Shown piece by piece: positions 1-8,884 of a DNA stretch of 59,857 bases. The notes below the pieces were generated by a model that was not told the origin of the DNA, did not search any database, and saw only the letters and a list, made by a program, of their open reading frames with translations. The stretch comes from an uncultured Bacteroidales bacterium (lineage in GTDB: Bacteria; Bacteroidota; Bacteroidia; Bacteroidales; Muribaculaceae), in assembly GCA_902781045.1 (NCBI GenBank), contig CACZHT010000019.1:1-59857 (forward strand). Direction: 5' to 3'. Within the stretch, counting starts at the first letter, position 1. Each line of letters begins with the position of its first letter. Made by a program: the position numbers and the translations under genes.

Positions 1-164
1 CTCTGCGAGGCACTTTTGTTTTGCTTTGTGTGGACCAAGCGGCGAGGACCTCCGGCCCTCTTGCATGGTCTTTCGAACAAATAGCTTCTTCGAAGCATTT
101 TAGCGCCTCCGACGCAATCGGTGAGTAGTTACTTTCCGCTGGTTCTATGTAGCGATTGTGCGTT

Positions 165-293
165 TCCCCTCCCCTTTCCCAAAGGGGAGGGGTCAGGGGT
201 GGGGTTTGGATGCATCCATTATAATAATGTTTGAAAATTTGCTGGTTGCAAACCCCCACCCCCAGCCCCTCCCCTTTGTGAAAGGGGAGGGGA
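165..293. repeat. GC-rich nested inverted repeat
   Basis: Two short hairpins, each CCCCTCCCC-TTT-loop-AAA-GGGGAGGGG (about 167-192 and 267-293), are joined by a longer inverted pair: GGGGAGGGGTCAGGGGTGGG near 184-203 and its approximate complement near 251-274. No coding potential. It looks like a REP or cruciform-type intergenic element. A related hairpin with the same flank (TTCAGCGATTGG...CAGCGAGCCTCCCC) occurs in the other orientation near 31740. The rest of 1-160 shows no gene that I can support. Confidence 0.6.
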
Positions 294-394
294 GGCTCGC
301 TGTATCCAATCGCTGAACTGATTCGCATTGTGCATTGCGCATTGAGCTTTTCACCTCCGAGTTAGAGGGGTAGGGGAAGTGTGTCTGCCAACTT

Positions 395-640
395 TGCCTT
401 GCTCGTCGCCTCCTTTCCGTTGCTTTGCCTCCTTTCTGTCGCTTTGCCTCCTCTCCGTCGCTGCGCAGCCTCCTTTCCGTCGCTACAGGGGGTCAGACCC
501 GCTGTTGCCAGCCGAGTAAACTCGGTGGCACATCGGGTCAGACCCCTTTCCGCCTTGCCCTTTCTGCCTCCTTTCCGCCTCCTTTTCGCCTTCTTTCCGC
601 CTTCTTTCTGCCTCCTTTCCGTCCTTGCTGTTTCCTTAGT
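395..640. repeat. Degenerate pyrimidine-rich tandem repeat with hairpin insert
   Basis: The stretch is built of irregular units of about 12 nt resembling GCCTCCTTTCCG. Open reading frames across it are low-complexity and unlike proteins. At 488-546 it is interrupted by a hairpin element: GGGGGTCAGACCC, an inner stem CCGAGT/ACTCGG, then GGGTCAGACCCC. The same element recurs at 2818-2878. Confidence 0.55.
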
Positions 641-686
641 GTCGCTCCGCTTTTTTTCGCGTCCCTTCTGACTTCATTCCTAGGGT

Positions 687-734
687 GATAAGAAGCTCCC
701 TCATTGCCGTAGGGCGATGAGGGAGCTTCTTATC
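687..734 (-). terminator. Terminator of glyA
   Basis: A perfect 18-bp stem (687-704 pairing with 717-734) around a 12-nt loop lies 14 nt beyond the glyA stop codon. No long T run follows on the minus strand, so it may act partly by mRNA 3' end protection. Confidence 0.7.
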
Positions 735-748
735 AAATATCGAGGAAT

Positions 749-2029
749 TTACCAGGCGAACATCGGGTAATCCTTCATGATGTCGTTGACCTTGGCGCGG
801 ACGGTGGCGATGACCTTCTCGTCCTCAGGTGCGTGCAGCACGGTGTCGATCAGCTCGGCAATCTCGCCCATGAGCGGCTCCTTGGCACCACGTGTGGTGA
901 TGGCCGGCGTGCCCAGACGTAGACCGCTGGTCTGGAAGGCCGAACGGTCGTCGAACGGCACCATGTTCTTGTTGGCGGTGATGTCGGCTGCCACCAGAGC
1001 CTGCTCGGCCAGCTTACCGGTCAGCTCGGGGAACTTGGTGCGCAGGTCCACCAGCATGCTGTGGTTGTCGGTGCCGCCGGTGCAGATTTTGTAACCCTTG
1101 TCGACCAGAGCCTGAGCCAGGGCCTGGGCATTCTTCTTGACCTGGACCTGATAGTCCTTGAAGGCCGGTGTCAGTGCCTCGCCGAAGGCCACTGCCTTGG
1201 CTGCGATGACGTGCTCCAGCGGGCCGCCCTGCACGCCGGGGAACACGGCGCTGTCGAGCAGCGACGACATCTTGCGGATGACGCCCTTCTTGGTGGTCTT
1301 GCCCCAGGGGTTGTCGAAGTCCTTGCCCAGCAGGATGATGCCGCCGCGCGGGCCGCGCAGGGTCTTGTGGGTGGTCGACGTCACGATGTGGGCATACTTG
1401 AGCGGGTTGTTCAACAGGCCTGCGGCAATCAGACCGGCGGGGTGAGCCATGTCGATCATGAGCAGGGCGCCCACCTTGTCGGCGATGGCGCGCATGCGTG
1501 CGTAGTCCCATTCGCGGCTGTAGGCGCTGGCACCACCCACAATCAGCTTCGGGTGCTCGCGCAGAGCCACCTCTTCCATCATGTCATAGTCCACCTCGTT
1601 GGTGTCGGGGCGCACGTTGTATTCGCACTGCTGGAACACAAGACCCGAGAAGTTCACCGGGCTCCCGTGTGACAGGTGACCACCATGAGCCAGGTTCAGG
1701 CCCATGAACTTGTCGCCGGGCTTGAGGCATGCCATGAACACGGCCATGTTGGCCTGTGCGCCCGAGTGGGGCTGGACGTTGGCATACTCGGCGCCGAACA
1801 GCTGCTTGATGCGGTCGATGGCCAGGTTCTCGGCCTCGTCGACACACTGGCAGCCGCCATAGTAGCGGTGGCCGGGATAGCCCTCGGCATATTTGTTGGT
1901 CAGGCAGCTGCCCATGGCCTGCATCACCTGCTCGCTCACGAAGTTCTCGCTGGCGATCAGCTCGATGCCGTGCAATTGGCGCTGATGCTCTTTCTCAATG
2001 ATGTCAAACAATACTTTGTCTCTTTCCAT
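749..2029 (-). CDS. glyA: Serine hydroxymethyltransferase
   Basis: The protein is a 426-aa PLP enzyme of fold type I that interconverts serine plus tetrahydrofolate with glycine plus 5,10-methylene-THF, the main entry to one-carbon metabolism in the cytosol. Visible family features are the N-terminal ELIASENF (residues 23-30), the [13 protein letters not shown] segment (48-59), the D193-x-A-H196 cofactor-binding region and [13 protein letters not shown] with the Schiff-base lysine at K222. The length is that of the family. It stands alone: a TAACTTTG promoter lies 46 nt upstream and a strong hairpin follows. Annotation is essentially certain; the ATG start matches family N termini. Confidence 0.97.
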   Translation of the reverse strand: MERDKVLFDIIEKEHQRQLHGIELIASENFVSEQVMQAMGSCLTNKYAEGYPGHRYYGGCQCVDEAENLAIDRIKQLFGAEYANVQPHSGAQANMAVFMACLKPGDKFMGLNLAHGGHLSHGSPVNFSGLVFQQCEYNVRPDTNEVDYDMMEEVALREHPKLIVGGASAYSREWDYARMRAIADKVGALLMIDMAHPAGLIAAGLLNNPLKYAHIVTSTTHKTLRGPRGGIILLGKDFDNPWGKTTKKGVIRKMSSLLDSAVFPGVQGGPLEHVIAAKAVAFGEALTPAFKDYQVQVKKNAQALAQALVDKGYKICTGGTDNHSMLVDLRTKFPELTGKLAEQALVAADITANKNMVPFDDRSAFQTSGLRLGTPAITTRGAKEPLMGEIAELIDTVLHAPEDEKVIATVRAKVNDIMKDYPMFAW

Positions 2030-2075
2030 GTCTTGTGAATATGTTATTAAAAGGTTGAATGTCCAAAATTCGCTG

Positions 2076-2083
2076 CAAAGTTA
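2076..2083 (-). promoter_or_regulatory. Promoter -7 box of glyA
   Basis: TAACTTTG on the minus strand matches the Bacteroidetes -7 consensus TAnnTTTG and would give a leader of roughly 40 nt. No clean -33 TTG at the usual spacing is seen. Confidence 0.6.
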
Positions 2084-2132
2084 CAAATTAATTGAGAATT
2101 AAGAATTATGAATTAAGAATAATTTATTCCAT

Positions 2133-2705
2133 TTACTTCTCTTTTCGCTTGCGCACGGTCCAGCCGAAGTGGCCCAGTGCTTCGCCCAGGGTGTAGTACT
2201 GGCCGTGGCAGTAGGTGATGAGGTCGGCGCGCTGCAGGTCCAGCCGGCCGGTGTCGGGGTCGAGATACTCATCGTCGACGATGACGTTCAGCACCTGGGC
2301 GATGAACATGTCGTGGCTGCCCAGACGCAGGATGTCCTGCACCTGGCACTCCAGGCTCACAGGAGCCTCATTAATATAAGGTGTACACACGGCAACTCCC
2401 TTGACGGGAGTCAGCCCCATCTCGGCCCACTTGTCGCAGTCGCGCCCGCTGCGCACACCGCACCAGTCGGCGGCACGGGCCAGCCGACGGTTGGTCAGGT
2501 TGAGCGTGAACGCCATGTCGCGCTCTATCAGGTGGTGGCTGTGGCGCTCGGGGCGGATGGACACATAGCACATCACGGGGTCGCTGCACAGTGTGCCTGT
2601 CCATGCGGCAGTGAGCATATTGTAGTCTTCGGGGCTCGAACCGCAGCTCACCAGCAATGCCGGCAGCGGGTAGATCATGTTGCCCGGTTTCCAGTTCTGT
2701 TTCAT
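2133..2705 (-). CDS. Flavin reductase-like (FMN-binding split barrel) protein
   Basis: The 190-aa protein resembles the flavin reductase domain family, which binds FMN and often reduces flavins with NAD(P)H. The core reads GNMIYPLPALLVSCG, then NMLTAAWTGTLCSDP, MCYVSIRPERHSHHLI and FTLNLTN, the usual order of strands that hold the FMN phosphate and ring. Substrate and redox partner cannot be told from sequence. The start is placed at MKQNWKPGNM because TACCTTTG sits only 5 nt before this ATG. A longer reading frame from 2789 would run through the promoter and a repeat-rich region and is unlikely. No operon partner is evident; glyA downstream has its own promoter. Confidence 0.85.
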   Translation of the reverse strand: MKQNWKPGNMIYPLPALLVSCGSSPEDYNMLTAAWTGTLCSDPVMCYVSIRPERHSHHLIERDMAFTLNLTNRRLARAADWCGVRSGRDCDKWAEMGLTPVKGVAVCTPYINEAPVSLECQVQDILRLGSHDMFIAQVLNVIVDDEYLDPDTGRLDLQRADLITYCHGQYYTLGEALGHFGWTVRKRKEK

Positions 2706-2710
2706 GACGG

Positions 2711-2718
2711 CAAAGGTA
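2711..2718 (-). promoter_or_regulatory. Promoter -7 box, leaderless start of flavin reductase
   Basis: TACCTTTG on the minus strand ends 5 nt before the ATG, so transcription should start at or next to the initiation codon, giving a leaderless or nearly leaderless mRNA. Confidence 0.6.
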
Positions 2719-2817
2719 GTATAAATAATTGAGAATTGAAAATTTTCTCCACTCATTCCGCCACCTCTCCGCCACCCTTTCCGCCCCATTGTCTCCGTTC
2801 GGTTTGTCGGTGCGACA

Positions 2818-2878
2818 GGGGGTCTGACCCTTCTGTGACACCGAGCGAAGCGAGGCTGGCAACAGAGGGTCTGACCCC
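2818..2878. repeat. GGGTCTGACCC hairpin element
   Basis: GGGGGTCTGACCC (2818-2830) and GGGTCTGACCCC (2867-2878) flank a sequence that is the reverse-complement counterpart of the element at 488-546, including a CTGTTGCCAGCC-like segment. A weaker relative (GGGCCAGACCCTCTGTGCCAG) lies near 54366. The remainder of 2719-3014 is a divergent spacer with nothing else supportable. Confidence 0.6.
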
Positions 2879-3014
2879 TTCTGCCACGTTTCTGACTCCC
2901 TCTCCACCACTTTCCGCCTCATGCAGTTGCCATGCTGGCAGCTCGTTGAGGCACTTTTTACGGCGGATGACGAAAAAAGTTGTGAATTTTTGTCCTTATT
3001 TCCACTTTTAATCG

Positions 3015-3022
3015 TAATTTTG
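3015..3022 (+). promoter_or_regulatory. Promoter -7 box of PBP gene
   Basis: TAATTTTG fits TAnnTTTG; a TTG lies 22 nt upstream (2990-2992), slightly beyond the usual spacing. The leader to the ATG at 3118 carries the ACTAATAACTAA-type spacer repeats. Confidence 0.5.
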
Positions 3023-3117
3023 CACTTTATTACCAATATTGTGTAATGGCTATTGGTTCAGGGTTGTCACTTGATTAGACCACTGACAACTAATAACTAA
3101 AAACTAATAACTCAACT

Positions 3118-5550
3118 ATGGGTACGAAGAATATGAAGAGGGCCGAGCGTGCTCGGCACAACGCCAAGATAGTGAAGCGCATGTGGATGGTCTTTGGCTG
3201 TATGGCGGCACTGGTGTTGCTGTTGTTCATCCTCATCTACAACGGTGTCATCGGCTATATGCCCGAGATTGACCAACTCAAGAACCCCACCGACAAGTTC
3301 GCCTCGACCATCTACTCGGCCGGAGGCGAGGAGATGGGACGCTACTACCGCAGCAAGGGCAACCGCGTCTATGTCGACTTTGACCAGCTGTCGCCACACC
3401 TGCACGACGCACTGGTGGCCACCGAGGATGCCCGCTTCGAGGACCACTCGGGCATCGATGTCAAGGCCATTGGCCGAGCCATCATCAAGCGCGTGATCAT
3501 GGGCCAGAAGAGTGCCGGTGGCGGGTCGACCATCACCCAGCAGCTGGCCAAGCAGCTCTACTCGCCCGAGTCAAGCAATATCTTCGAGCGCGCCCTGCAG
3601 AAACCCATCGAGTGGGTCATTGCCGTCAAGCTCGAGCGATACTACACCAAGGACGAGATCATCAAGATGTATTTCAACCAGTTTGACTTCCTGAACAACG
3701 CCGTGGGCATCAAGACGGCCGCCATGGTCTACTTTGGCAAAGACCCGTCGCAGCTCAACCTGCAGGAGTCGGCCACGCTGGTGGGCATGTGCAAGAACCC
3801 CAGCTACTACAACCCGCTGCGCCACAGCGAGCGCACGCGCGAGCGCCGCAATGTGGTCATCGACCAGATGGTCAAGGAGGGATACCTCAGTGCGGCTGAC
3901 GGCGAGGCGGTCAAGCAGACCCCCCTGGTGCTCAACTATCACAAGGTGGACCACAACGACGGACTGGCCCCCTACTTCCGCGAGGAGCTGCGCCGCGTGA
4001 TGTCGGCCAAGAAGCCCGACCCCAAGAACTATCCGTCGTGGAACCACCAGGCTTACGTGGACGACTCTACAGCCTGGGAGGTCAACCCGCTCTACGGCTG
4101 GTGCAACAAGAACACCAAGGCCGACGGGTCGCACTATGACATCTACAGCGACGGACTCAAAATCTACACCACCATCGACGAGCGCATGCAACAGTATGCC
4201 GAGAAGGCCGTCAAGCAGCACATGAGCAAGACGTTGCAGCCGGCCTTCCTGCGCGAGCGTGGCGGCACCAAGAACCCCTATACCAACAACCGCGCCGAGC
4301 TCAGCGCGGCGGCCAAGCAGGCGCTCATCAACAATGCCATCAAGCGCAGCGAGCGATACCGCGTGCTCAAGAAGCAGGGCATGAGCGAGAACGAGATTTT
4401 GAGCAACTTCCGCCAGCCGGTGCAGATGAAGCTCTTCAGCTACGACGGCGACTACGAGACAACGATGACACCCTACGACTCGTTGCTCTACACCAAGTCG
4501 TTCTTGCGCTGCGCCATGATGTCGATGGACCCGGTCACCGGCCATGTCAAGGCCTACGTCGGCGGGCCTGACTTCCGCTTTTTCAAGTATGACATGGTGT
4601 CGACGGGACGCCGGCAGATCGGGTCGACCGTCAAGCCCTTTGTCTACAGCAAGGCCATCAACGACTTCGGCCTCACACCCTGCTCGATGCGTCCCGGCGG
4701 CGCGCCCAACATCCACTGGTACAACGAGCTGTGGAATCCCAAGGGTGTGGGTGGCACGATGACACTCAAGCAGGCGTTGACCCACTCGACCAACTCTATC
4801 TCGGCCGGATTCATGCGCGGCACGCGGCCCAACTGGATCGAGGAACGGGGCTATCCCGTCTACTCGCCGTCGGAGCTGGCCAAGTGGATGCACAGCTTCG
4901 GCATCACCAGCTACCTCGACCCGGTGCCCTCGCTCAGCCTGGGCATCAGCGAAATCACTGTGCGCGAGATGGTGGCCGCCTACTCGGCCTTTGCCAACGG
5001 CGGCATGCGCGTCGAGCCCATCTACGTGACGCGCATCACCGACAACAAGGGCAACGTGGTGGCCGAGTTCAACGCACAGCAGACCGAGATCATGAGCGAG
5101 GACACCTACCTCAAGATGCTCTCGATGCTCATGAGTGTGGTGGATCACGGCACCGGTGCCAGGCTGCGCTCGCAGTATGGCATCAAGGCCGAGATGGGGG
5201 GCAAGACAGGAACCACCAACTTCAACAGCGACGGCTGGTTCATGGGCTTCACGCCCGAGCTGGTGACCGGTGTGTGGGTCGGTGGTGAGGAGCGATATAT
5301 CCACTTTGTGAGCACTGCCATGGGGCAGGGCGCCGAAGCCGCATTGCCCATTCTAGGACTGTTCATGAAGAGTGTCTATGCCGACAGCCAGTTGCCTTAC
5401 AACCAGTCGACCAAGTTTGTCTTCCCCAAGGACTTCCGTGAGTGTGGCGACGAGCTTGGCCCCATCAGCTACGGTGGCCGTCGTGGTGGCGGCGGTGGCG
5501 GCGGTGGTGGCGGCAGCCACGATGACGTCGTCGAGGGCATCTTTGATTAG
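3118..5550 (+). CDS. mrcA: Class A penicillin-binding protein (bifunctional)
   Basis: The 810-aa inner-membrane enzyme polymerises and cross-links peptidoglycan. A short cytoplasmic basic segment is followed by a membrane anchor (about 22-44). The glycosyltransferase (GT51) domain has ATEDARFEDH with catalytic E103 and GGSTITQQLAKQL (135-147). The transpeptidase domain has S503-T-V-K506, S557-T-N559 and K696-T-G, so all three catalytic motifs are intact. The C terminus is unusual: after RRGG comes an uninterrupted glycine run of about eleven residues, then SHDDVVEGIFD. It reads into a gene for a D-Ala-D-Ala dipeptidase 88 nt downstream, suggesting a small cell-wall unit. Confidence 0.95.
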   Translation: MGTKNMKRAERARHNAKIVKRMWMVFGCMAALVLLLFILIYNGVIGYMPEIDQLKNPTDKFASTIYSAGGEEMGRYYRSKGNRVYVDFDQLSPHLHDALVATEDARFEDHSGIDVKAIGRAIIKRVIMGQKSAGGGSTITQQLAKQLYSPESSNIFERALQKPIEWVIAVKLERYYTKDEIIKMYFNQFDFLNNAVGIKTAAMVYFGKDPSQLNLQESATLVGMCKNPSYYNPLRHSERTRERRNVVIDQMVKEGYLSAADGEAVKQTPLVLNYHKVDHNDGLAPYFREELRRVMSAKKPDPKNYPSWNHQAYVDDSTAWEVNPLYGWCNKNTKADGSHYDIYSDGLKIYTTIDERMQQYAEKAVKQHMSKTLQPAFLRERGGTKNPYTNNRAELSAAAKQALINNAIKRSERYRVLKKQGMSENEILSNFRQPVQMKLFSYDGDYETTMTPYDSLLYTKSFLRCAMMSMDPVTGHVKAYVGGPDFRFFKYDMVSTGRRQIGSTVKPFVYSKAINDFGLTPCSMRPGGAPNIHWYNELWNPKGVGGTMTLKQALTHSTNSISAGFMRGTRPNWIEERGYPVYSPSELAKWMHSFGITSYLDPVPSLSLGISEITVREMVAAYSAFANGGMRVEPIYVTRITDNKGNVVAEFNAQQTEIMSEDTYLKMLSMLMSVVDHGTGARLRSQYGIKAEMGGKTGTTNFNSDGWFMGFTPELVTGVWVGGEERYIHFVSTAMGQGAEAALPILGLFMKSVYADSQLPYNQSTKFVFPKDFRECGDELGPISYGGRRGGGGGGGGGGSHDDVVEGIFD

Positions 5551-5638
5551 GATTTATTATCCAGACAATAGTGCATAAGAGCAATGGTCGGTATTGACAA
5601 TCTTGCTCTTATGTTCTTTGTTCACTTGACGCACAACA

Positions 5639-6310
5639 ATGATCAATCGGCTTGTTGCTATCACAACTTATGTCTGCTGTCTGTTGCTGACTGCCTGGGG
5701 CCAGACGATGGACTATGATGCTCGCATGGTGCAGGCCGGGCTGGTTGACCTCTCGACTCTTGGGCCTGGCATCACCATTGACCTCAAGTATGCCTCGACC
5801 GACAACTTCACCGGTCAGAACATGTATGGTGACTTCACCCGAGCTTACCTCGTCAAGCCGGCGGCTCAGTCGCTGGGCCGCGCTCTCAAGCAGCTGCAGG
5901 GCATCAATCCGCACTTGGGATTCATTGTCTATGATGCGGCACGCCCACTGGGTGTGCAGCGCCAGATGTGGAATGCCGTCAAGGGAAAAGCGGGGCGGCG
6001 ATATGTTGCGCCGCCTCATCGAGGTGGGCCGCACAACTATGGAGTGGCACTCGACATCTGTCTGACCTATATGGGCATCCCCCTTGACATGGGCACACCT
6101 TTTGACACATTTACCGACGATGCTCACATCACTGCCGAGCAGTATCTTGTCAAGAAAGGTCGCATCACCCGCCATGCGATGGAAGCAAGGCAATTGCTTC
6201 GCAAGGTGCTTACAGACAATGGTTTCCTTACTTATAGCCGCGAGTGGTGGCACTTTGAGTACGTCCGCGTGGGCAAAGCTCGCCGTCGGTTTGCTCTATT
6301 AAACTTCTAG
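5639..6310 (+). CDS. D-alanyl-D-alanine dipeptidase (M15D, VanX/DdpX-like)
   Basis: The 223-aa zinc peptidase is predicted to hydrolyse D-Ala-D-Ala. A hydrophobic N terminus (residues 3-20, then GQ) looks like a signal peptide, so it probably acts in the periplasm on released wall dipeptides rather than as cytoplasmic vancomycin resistance. The family's metal and catalytic residues are visible: H132 and D139 in HNYGVALDI, and E202-W-W-H205, which matches the EWWH pattern of VanX. YDAARP (98-103) supplies the conserved arginine. It follows the PBP gene and converges on priA with 6 nt between stops. Role as wall turnover enzyme is inference; family assignment is firm. Confidence 0.9.
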   Translation: MINRLVAITTYVCCLLLTAWGQTMDYDARMVQAGLVDLSTLGPGITIDLKYASTDNFTGQNMYGDFTRAYLVKPAAQSLGRALKQLQGINPHLGFIVYDAARPLGVQRQMWNAVKGKAGRRYVAPPHRGGPHNYGVALDICLTYMGIPLDMGTPFDTFTDDAHITAEQYLVKKGRITRHAMEARQLLRKVLTDNGFLTYSREWWHFEYVRVGKARRRFALLNF

Positions 6311-6316
6311 CCTTTC

Positions 6317-8779
6317 CTACACCGGGTCGACATCGTAGTAGAGCCGCACCGACTTCATGCGGCTGTCCAGCTCCAGCATCTGTTCATAGAGCTGGCGCAG
6401 CAGAGCCTTGACTTTGGTCATCGAGGCCTGCGTCTCAATCTTCATTACCACCTGACGGATATACAAGTTCTGCACACGGGCCACCATCGGACGCTCCGGA
6501 CCCAGCACGCGGCTGCCGAAGGTCTGCCGCAGCAGTCCCGCGTAGCGCACGGCCACTTCGCCCAGCAGCGCGTCGTCGCGGTGCTTGAGATAGATGTTGA
6601 TCAGACGGACAAACGGCGGGTAGTGGAAACGCTCGCGTTCGGCCAGCTCATGCCGGTAGAACCCCTCGTAGTCGTGGTGCTCGACAAAGCCGATGACCGG
6701 ATGGCCGGGGTCGCTGGTCTGCAAGATGACCTGCCCCTGCTTGTGCGCCCGCCCGGCGCGGCCGGCCACCTGCTCGAGCATGTCGAAGGCGCGCTCGTGC
6801 GAGCGGAAGTCGGGGAAACTGATCATCGTGTCGGCATTCAGCACGCCCACGATGCTCACCGCGTCAAAGTCCAGCCCCTTGGTCACCATCTGCGTGCCCA
6901 CCAGGATGTTGGTCTTGTGCGACGAGAACTCGTCGATGATGCGGTCGTAGCTCGACTTGCTGCGTGTCGTGTCCAGGTCCATGCGCGAGATTTTCTCGTC
7001 AGGGAAGACCTGGTCCACCTCGTCCTCGATGCGCTCGGTGCCGTAGCCCACAATCTCGATGCCGGGCATCTGGCATGCCGGGCACAGTGTGGGCAGGCTC
7101 AGCGTATAGCCGCAGTAGTGGCACGAGAGCGAGTGGGTGAACTTGTGATAGGTGAGCGAGACGTCGCAGTTCTCGCACTTGGGTACCCAGCCGCACTCCT
7201 TGCACCGCACCATAGGGGCATAGCCGCGGCGGTTCTGGAATAGGATGACCTGCTCGCCGGCCCTCAGTGCCTGCCGGCAGTCGTCGACCAGCTCTTGCGA
7301 GAACAGGCCGCGCATCTCGCGCTTGCGCCGCGCCTGCTTGGTGTCGATGACCTTGACGCGGGGCATGGCGATGCCCTCGTAGCGCGTGAGCAGCTGCACC
7401 AGCCCATACTGCCCCTGTAGGGCGCGGTAGTACACGCCCACGTCGGGCGTGGCACTGCCCAGCAGCGTCTTGGCACCGTGCATCTGCGCCAGCATGATGG
7501 CGGCGTTGCGGCCGTTGTAGCGTGGGGCGGGGTCCTGCTGCTTGTAGCTCGTGTCGTGCTCCTCGTCGACGATGACCAGACCCAGCTGGGCGAAGGGCAG
7601 GAACACAGCCGACCGCACACCGATGACCACACAGGGGTCGTTGGCGGTGAGCAGGCGCCGCCAGATGTCGACACGCTCGTTGTCGCTGAACTTGCTGTGA
7701 TAGATGAGCAGGCGGTCGCCGAACACGGCATTCAGCCGGCGCGTGAGCTGCGTGGTCAGCGCAATCTCGGGCACCAGATACAGCACCTGCTTGCCCAGCT
7801 TCAGCGCGTCGGCGATCAGGTGCATATAGATGCTGGTCTTGCCGCTGCTGGTCACGCCGTGCAGCAGCGTGATGGCCTTCTGGCGGAAGCACTCGTGCAC
7901 CTCGGTGTAGGCGCGTCGCTGCTCGGCGCTCAGCACGGGCGGGTCGCTCAACTTGTTGCCCAGCACGGCAAAGCGGTTGATGCTGCGCTTGTAGGTCTCG
8001 AAGATGCCGCGCTGCATGGCTGCGCTCAGTACGGCCTGGCTCACGTCGGCGCGCTTGAGCAGAGCCTCCTTGCTCACCTCCTGCGGCTCGTCACGGCCCA
8101 TCCAGTGCGACAGGTCCAGGTAGGCCATGAGCAGCTGTTCCTGCTTGCGTGCGCGCTGCACCAGGTCGAAAAACTCGTGCATGCGCTGCTCGTCGCCATG
8201 GCTGCACTTGAGCCGCACGCAGGTCTCGGTCTTGGGGCGGTAGTTGTCCACCACACGCTCGCTCACTCGCACGGCCTCGCGGTCGATGAGGCGGCTCACC
8301 GTGTGCTCGACATTCTTGAACCCCGTGGCGCTGGCCAGCTCGGTGATCTGCACGCGGCCGCGCTGCGCGGCGAAGTCCAGCACCACCTTCTCGCGGTCGC
8401 TCAGCGAGCCGGGAGTGTCCTCCTCATAGTCGGGATTGACGCTGATGTAGGTCTCGCTCTCCACCTTCAGGCCGCTGGGCAGGGCTGCCTTGTAGACCTC
8501 GCCCATCGAGCACAGGTAGTAGCTCGCCATCCACTCCCAGAACTTGAGCTGCGGGTGGCGCACAATGGGACGGTCGTCCAGCACGCTCATCACTTCTTTC
8601 ACATCGTAGCCCTGAGGGGCTCGGTCGTGCAGCATCACCACTATGGCGGTGTAGATTTTCTTGCGCCCGAATGGCACCAGCACACGGCTGCCCACCTGCG
8701 GAGACAGGTGCGACGGAATGCGGTAAGTGTAAGTCCCGGGTATCGACAGTGGCAACAAGGCCTCGGCAAATTGCGGCAT
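6317..8779 (-). CDS. priA: Primosomal protein N' (replication restart helicase)
   Basis: The 820-aa 3'-5' DNA helicase reloads the replisome at collapsed forks. Domain order is canonical: N-terminal 3'BD and winged-helix region, Walker A GVTSSGKT at 308-315, DEEH box at 405-408, then a cysteine-rich zinc insertion (C526, C529, C535, C538, C553, C556, C566, C569) and the helicase C-terminal lobe with LVGTQMVTKGLDFD and EQVAGRAGRA. All key residues are present and length is typical for Bacteroidetes. The upstream glycosyltransferase ends 105 nt before the start with no clear promoter between, so read-through is possible. Confidence 0.97.
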   Translation of the reverse strand: MPQFAEALLPLSIPGTYTYRIPSHLSPQVGSRVLVPFGRKKIYTAIVVMLHDRAPQGYDVKEVMSVLDDRPIVRHPQLKFWEWMASYYLCSMGEVYKAALPSGLKVESETYISVNPDYEEDTPGSLSDREKVVLDFAAQRGRVQITELASATGFKNVEHTVSRLIDREAVRVSERVVDNYRPKTETCVRLKCSHGDEQRMHEFFDLVQRARKQEQLLMAYLDLSHWMGRDEPQEVSKEALLKRADVSQAVLSAAMQRGIFETYKRSINRFAVLGNKLSDPPVLSAEQRRAYTEVHECFRQKAITLLHGVTSSGKTSIYMHLIADALKLGKQVLYLVPEIALTTQLTRRLNAVFGDRLLIYHSKFSDNERVDIWRRLLTANDPCVVIGVRSAVFLPFAQLGLVIVDEEHDTSYKQQDPAPRYNGRNAAIMLAQMHGAKTLLGSATPDVGVYYRALQGQYGLVQLLTRYEGIAMPRVKVIDTKQARRKREMRGLFSQELVDDCRQALRAGEQVILFQNRRGYAPMVRCKECGWVPKCENCDVSLTYHKFTHSLSCHYCGYTLSLPTLCPACQMPGIEIVGYGTERIEDEVDQVFPDEKISRMDLDTTRSKSSYDRIIDEFSSHKTNILVGTQMVTKGLDFDAVSIVGVLNADTMISFPDFRSHERAFDMLEQVAGRAGRAHKQGQVILQTSDPGHPVIGFVEHHDYEGFYRHELAERERFHYPPFVRLINIYLKHRDDALLGEVAVRYAGLLRQTFGSRVLGPERPMVARVQNLYIRQVVMKIETQASMTKVKALLRQLYEQMLELDSRMKSVRLYYDVDPV

Positions 8780-8884
8780 CTATTTTTAATTTTCTAAATT
8801 GTCTAATTGTCAGTAGTTGAGGTGGACAATGGGTTGAGTGAGTTAAGACGAGTGCTTTATTGACTTAGAATCTACCGTCCACAG

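Noticed and set aside
381..688. Two overlapping frames of about 90 codons in the left spacer
   Set aside because: They translate the CCTCCTTTCCG repeats into Ser/Pro/Phe/Leu strings in both frames alike; there is no start context or conserved feature.
3571..5304. A 577-codon open frame on the minus strand inside the PBP gene
   Set aside because: It is a shadow caused by the strong C/G preference at third codon positions; its translation is His/Val/Leu/Arg-rich low-quality sequence, and the plus-strand protein has all PBP motifs.
5639..6310. Vancomycin resistance cluster
   Set aside because: The VanX-like protein has a probable signal peptide and no vanH, vanA or vanRS neighbours; wall recycling is the better reading.
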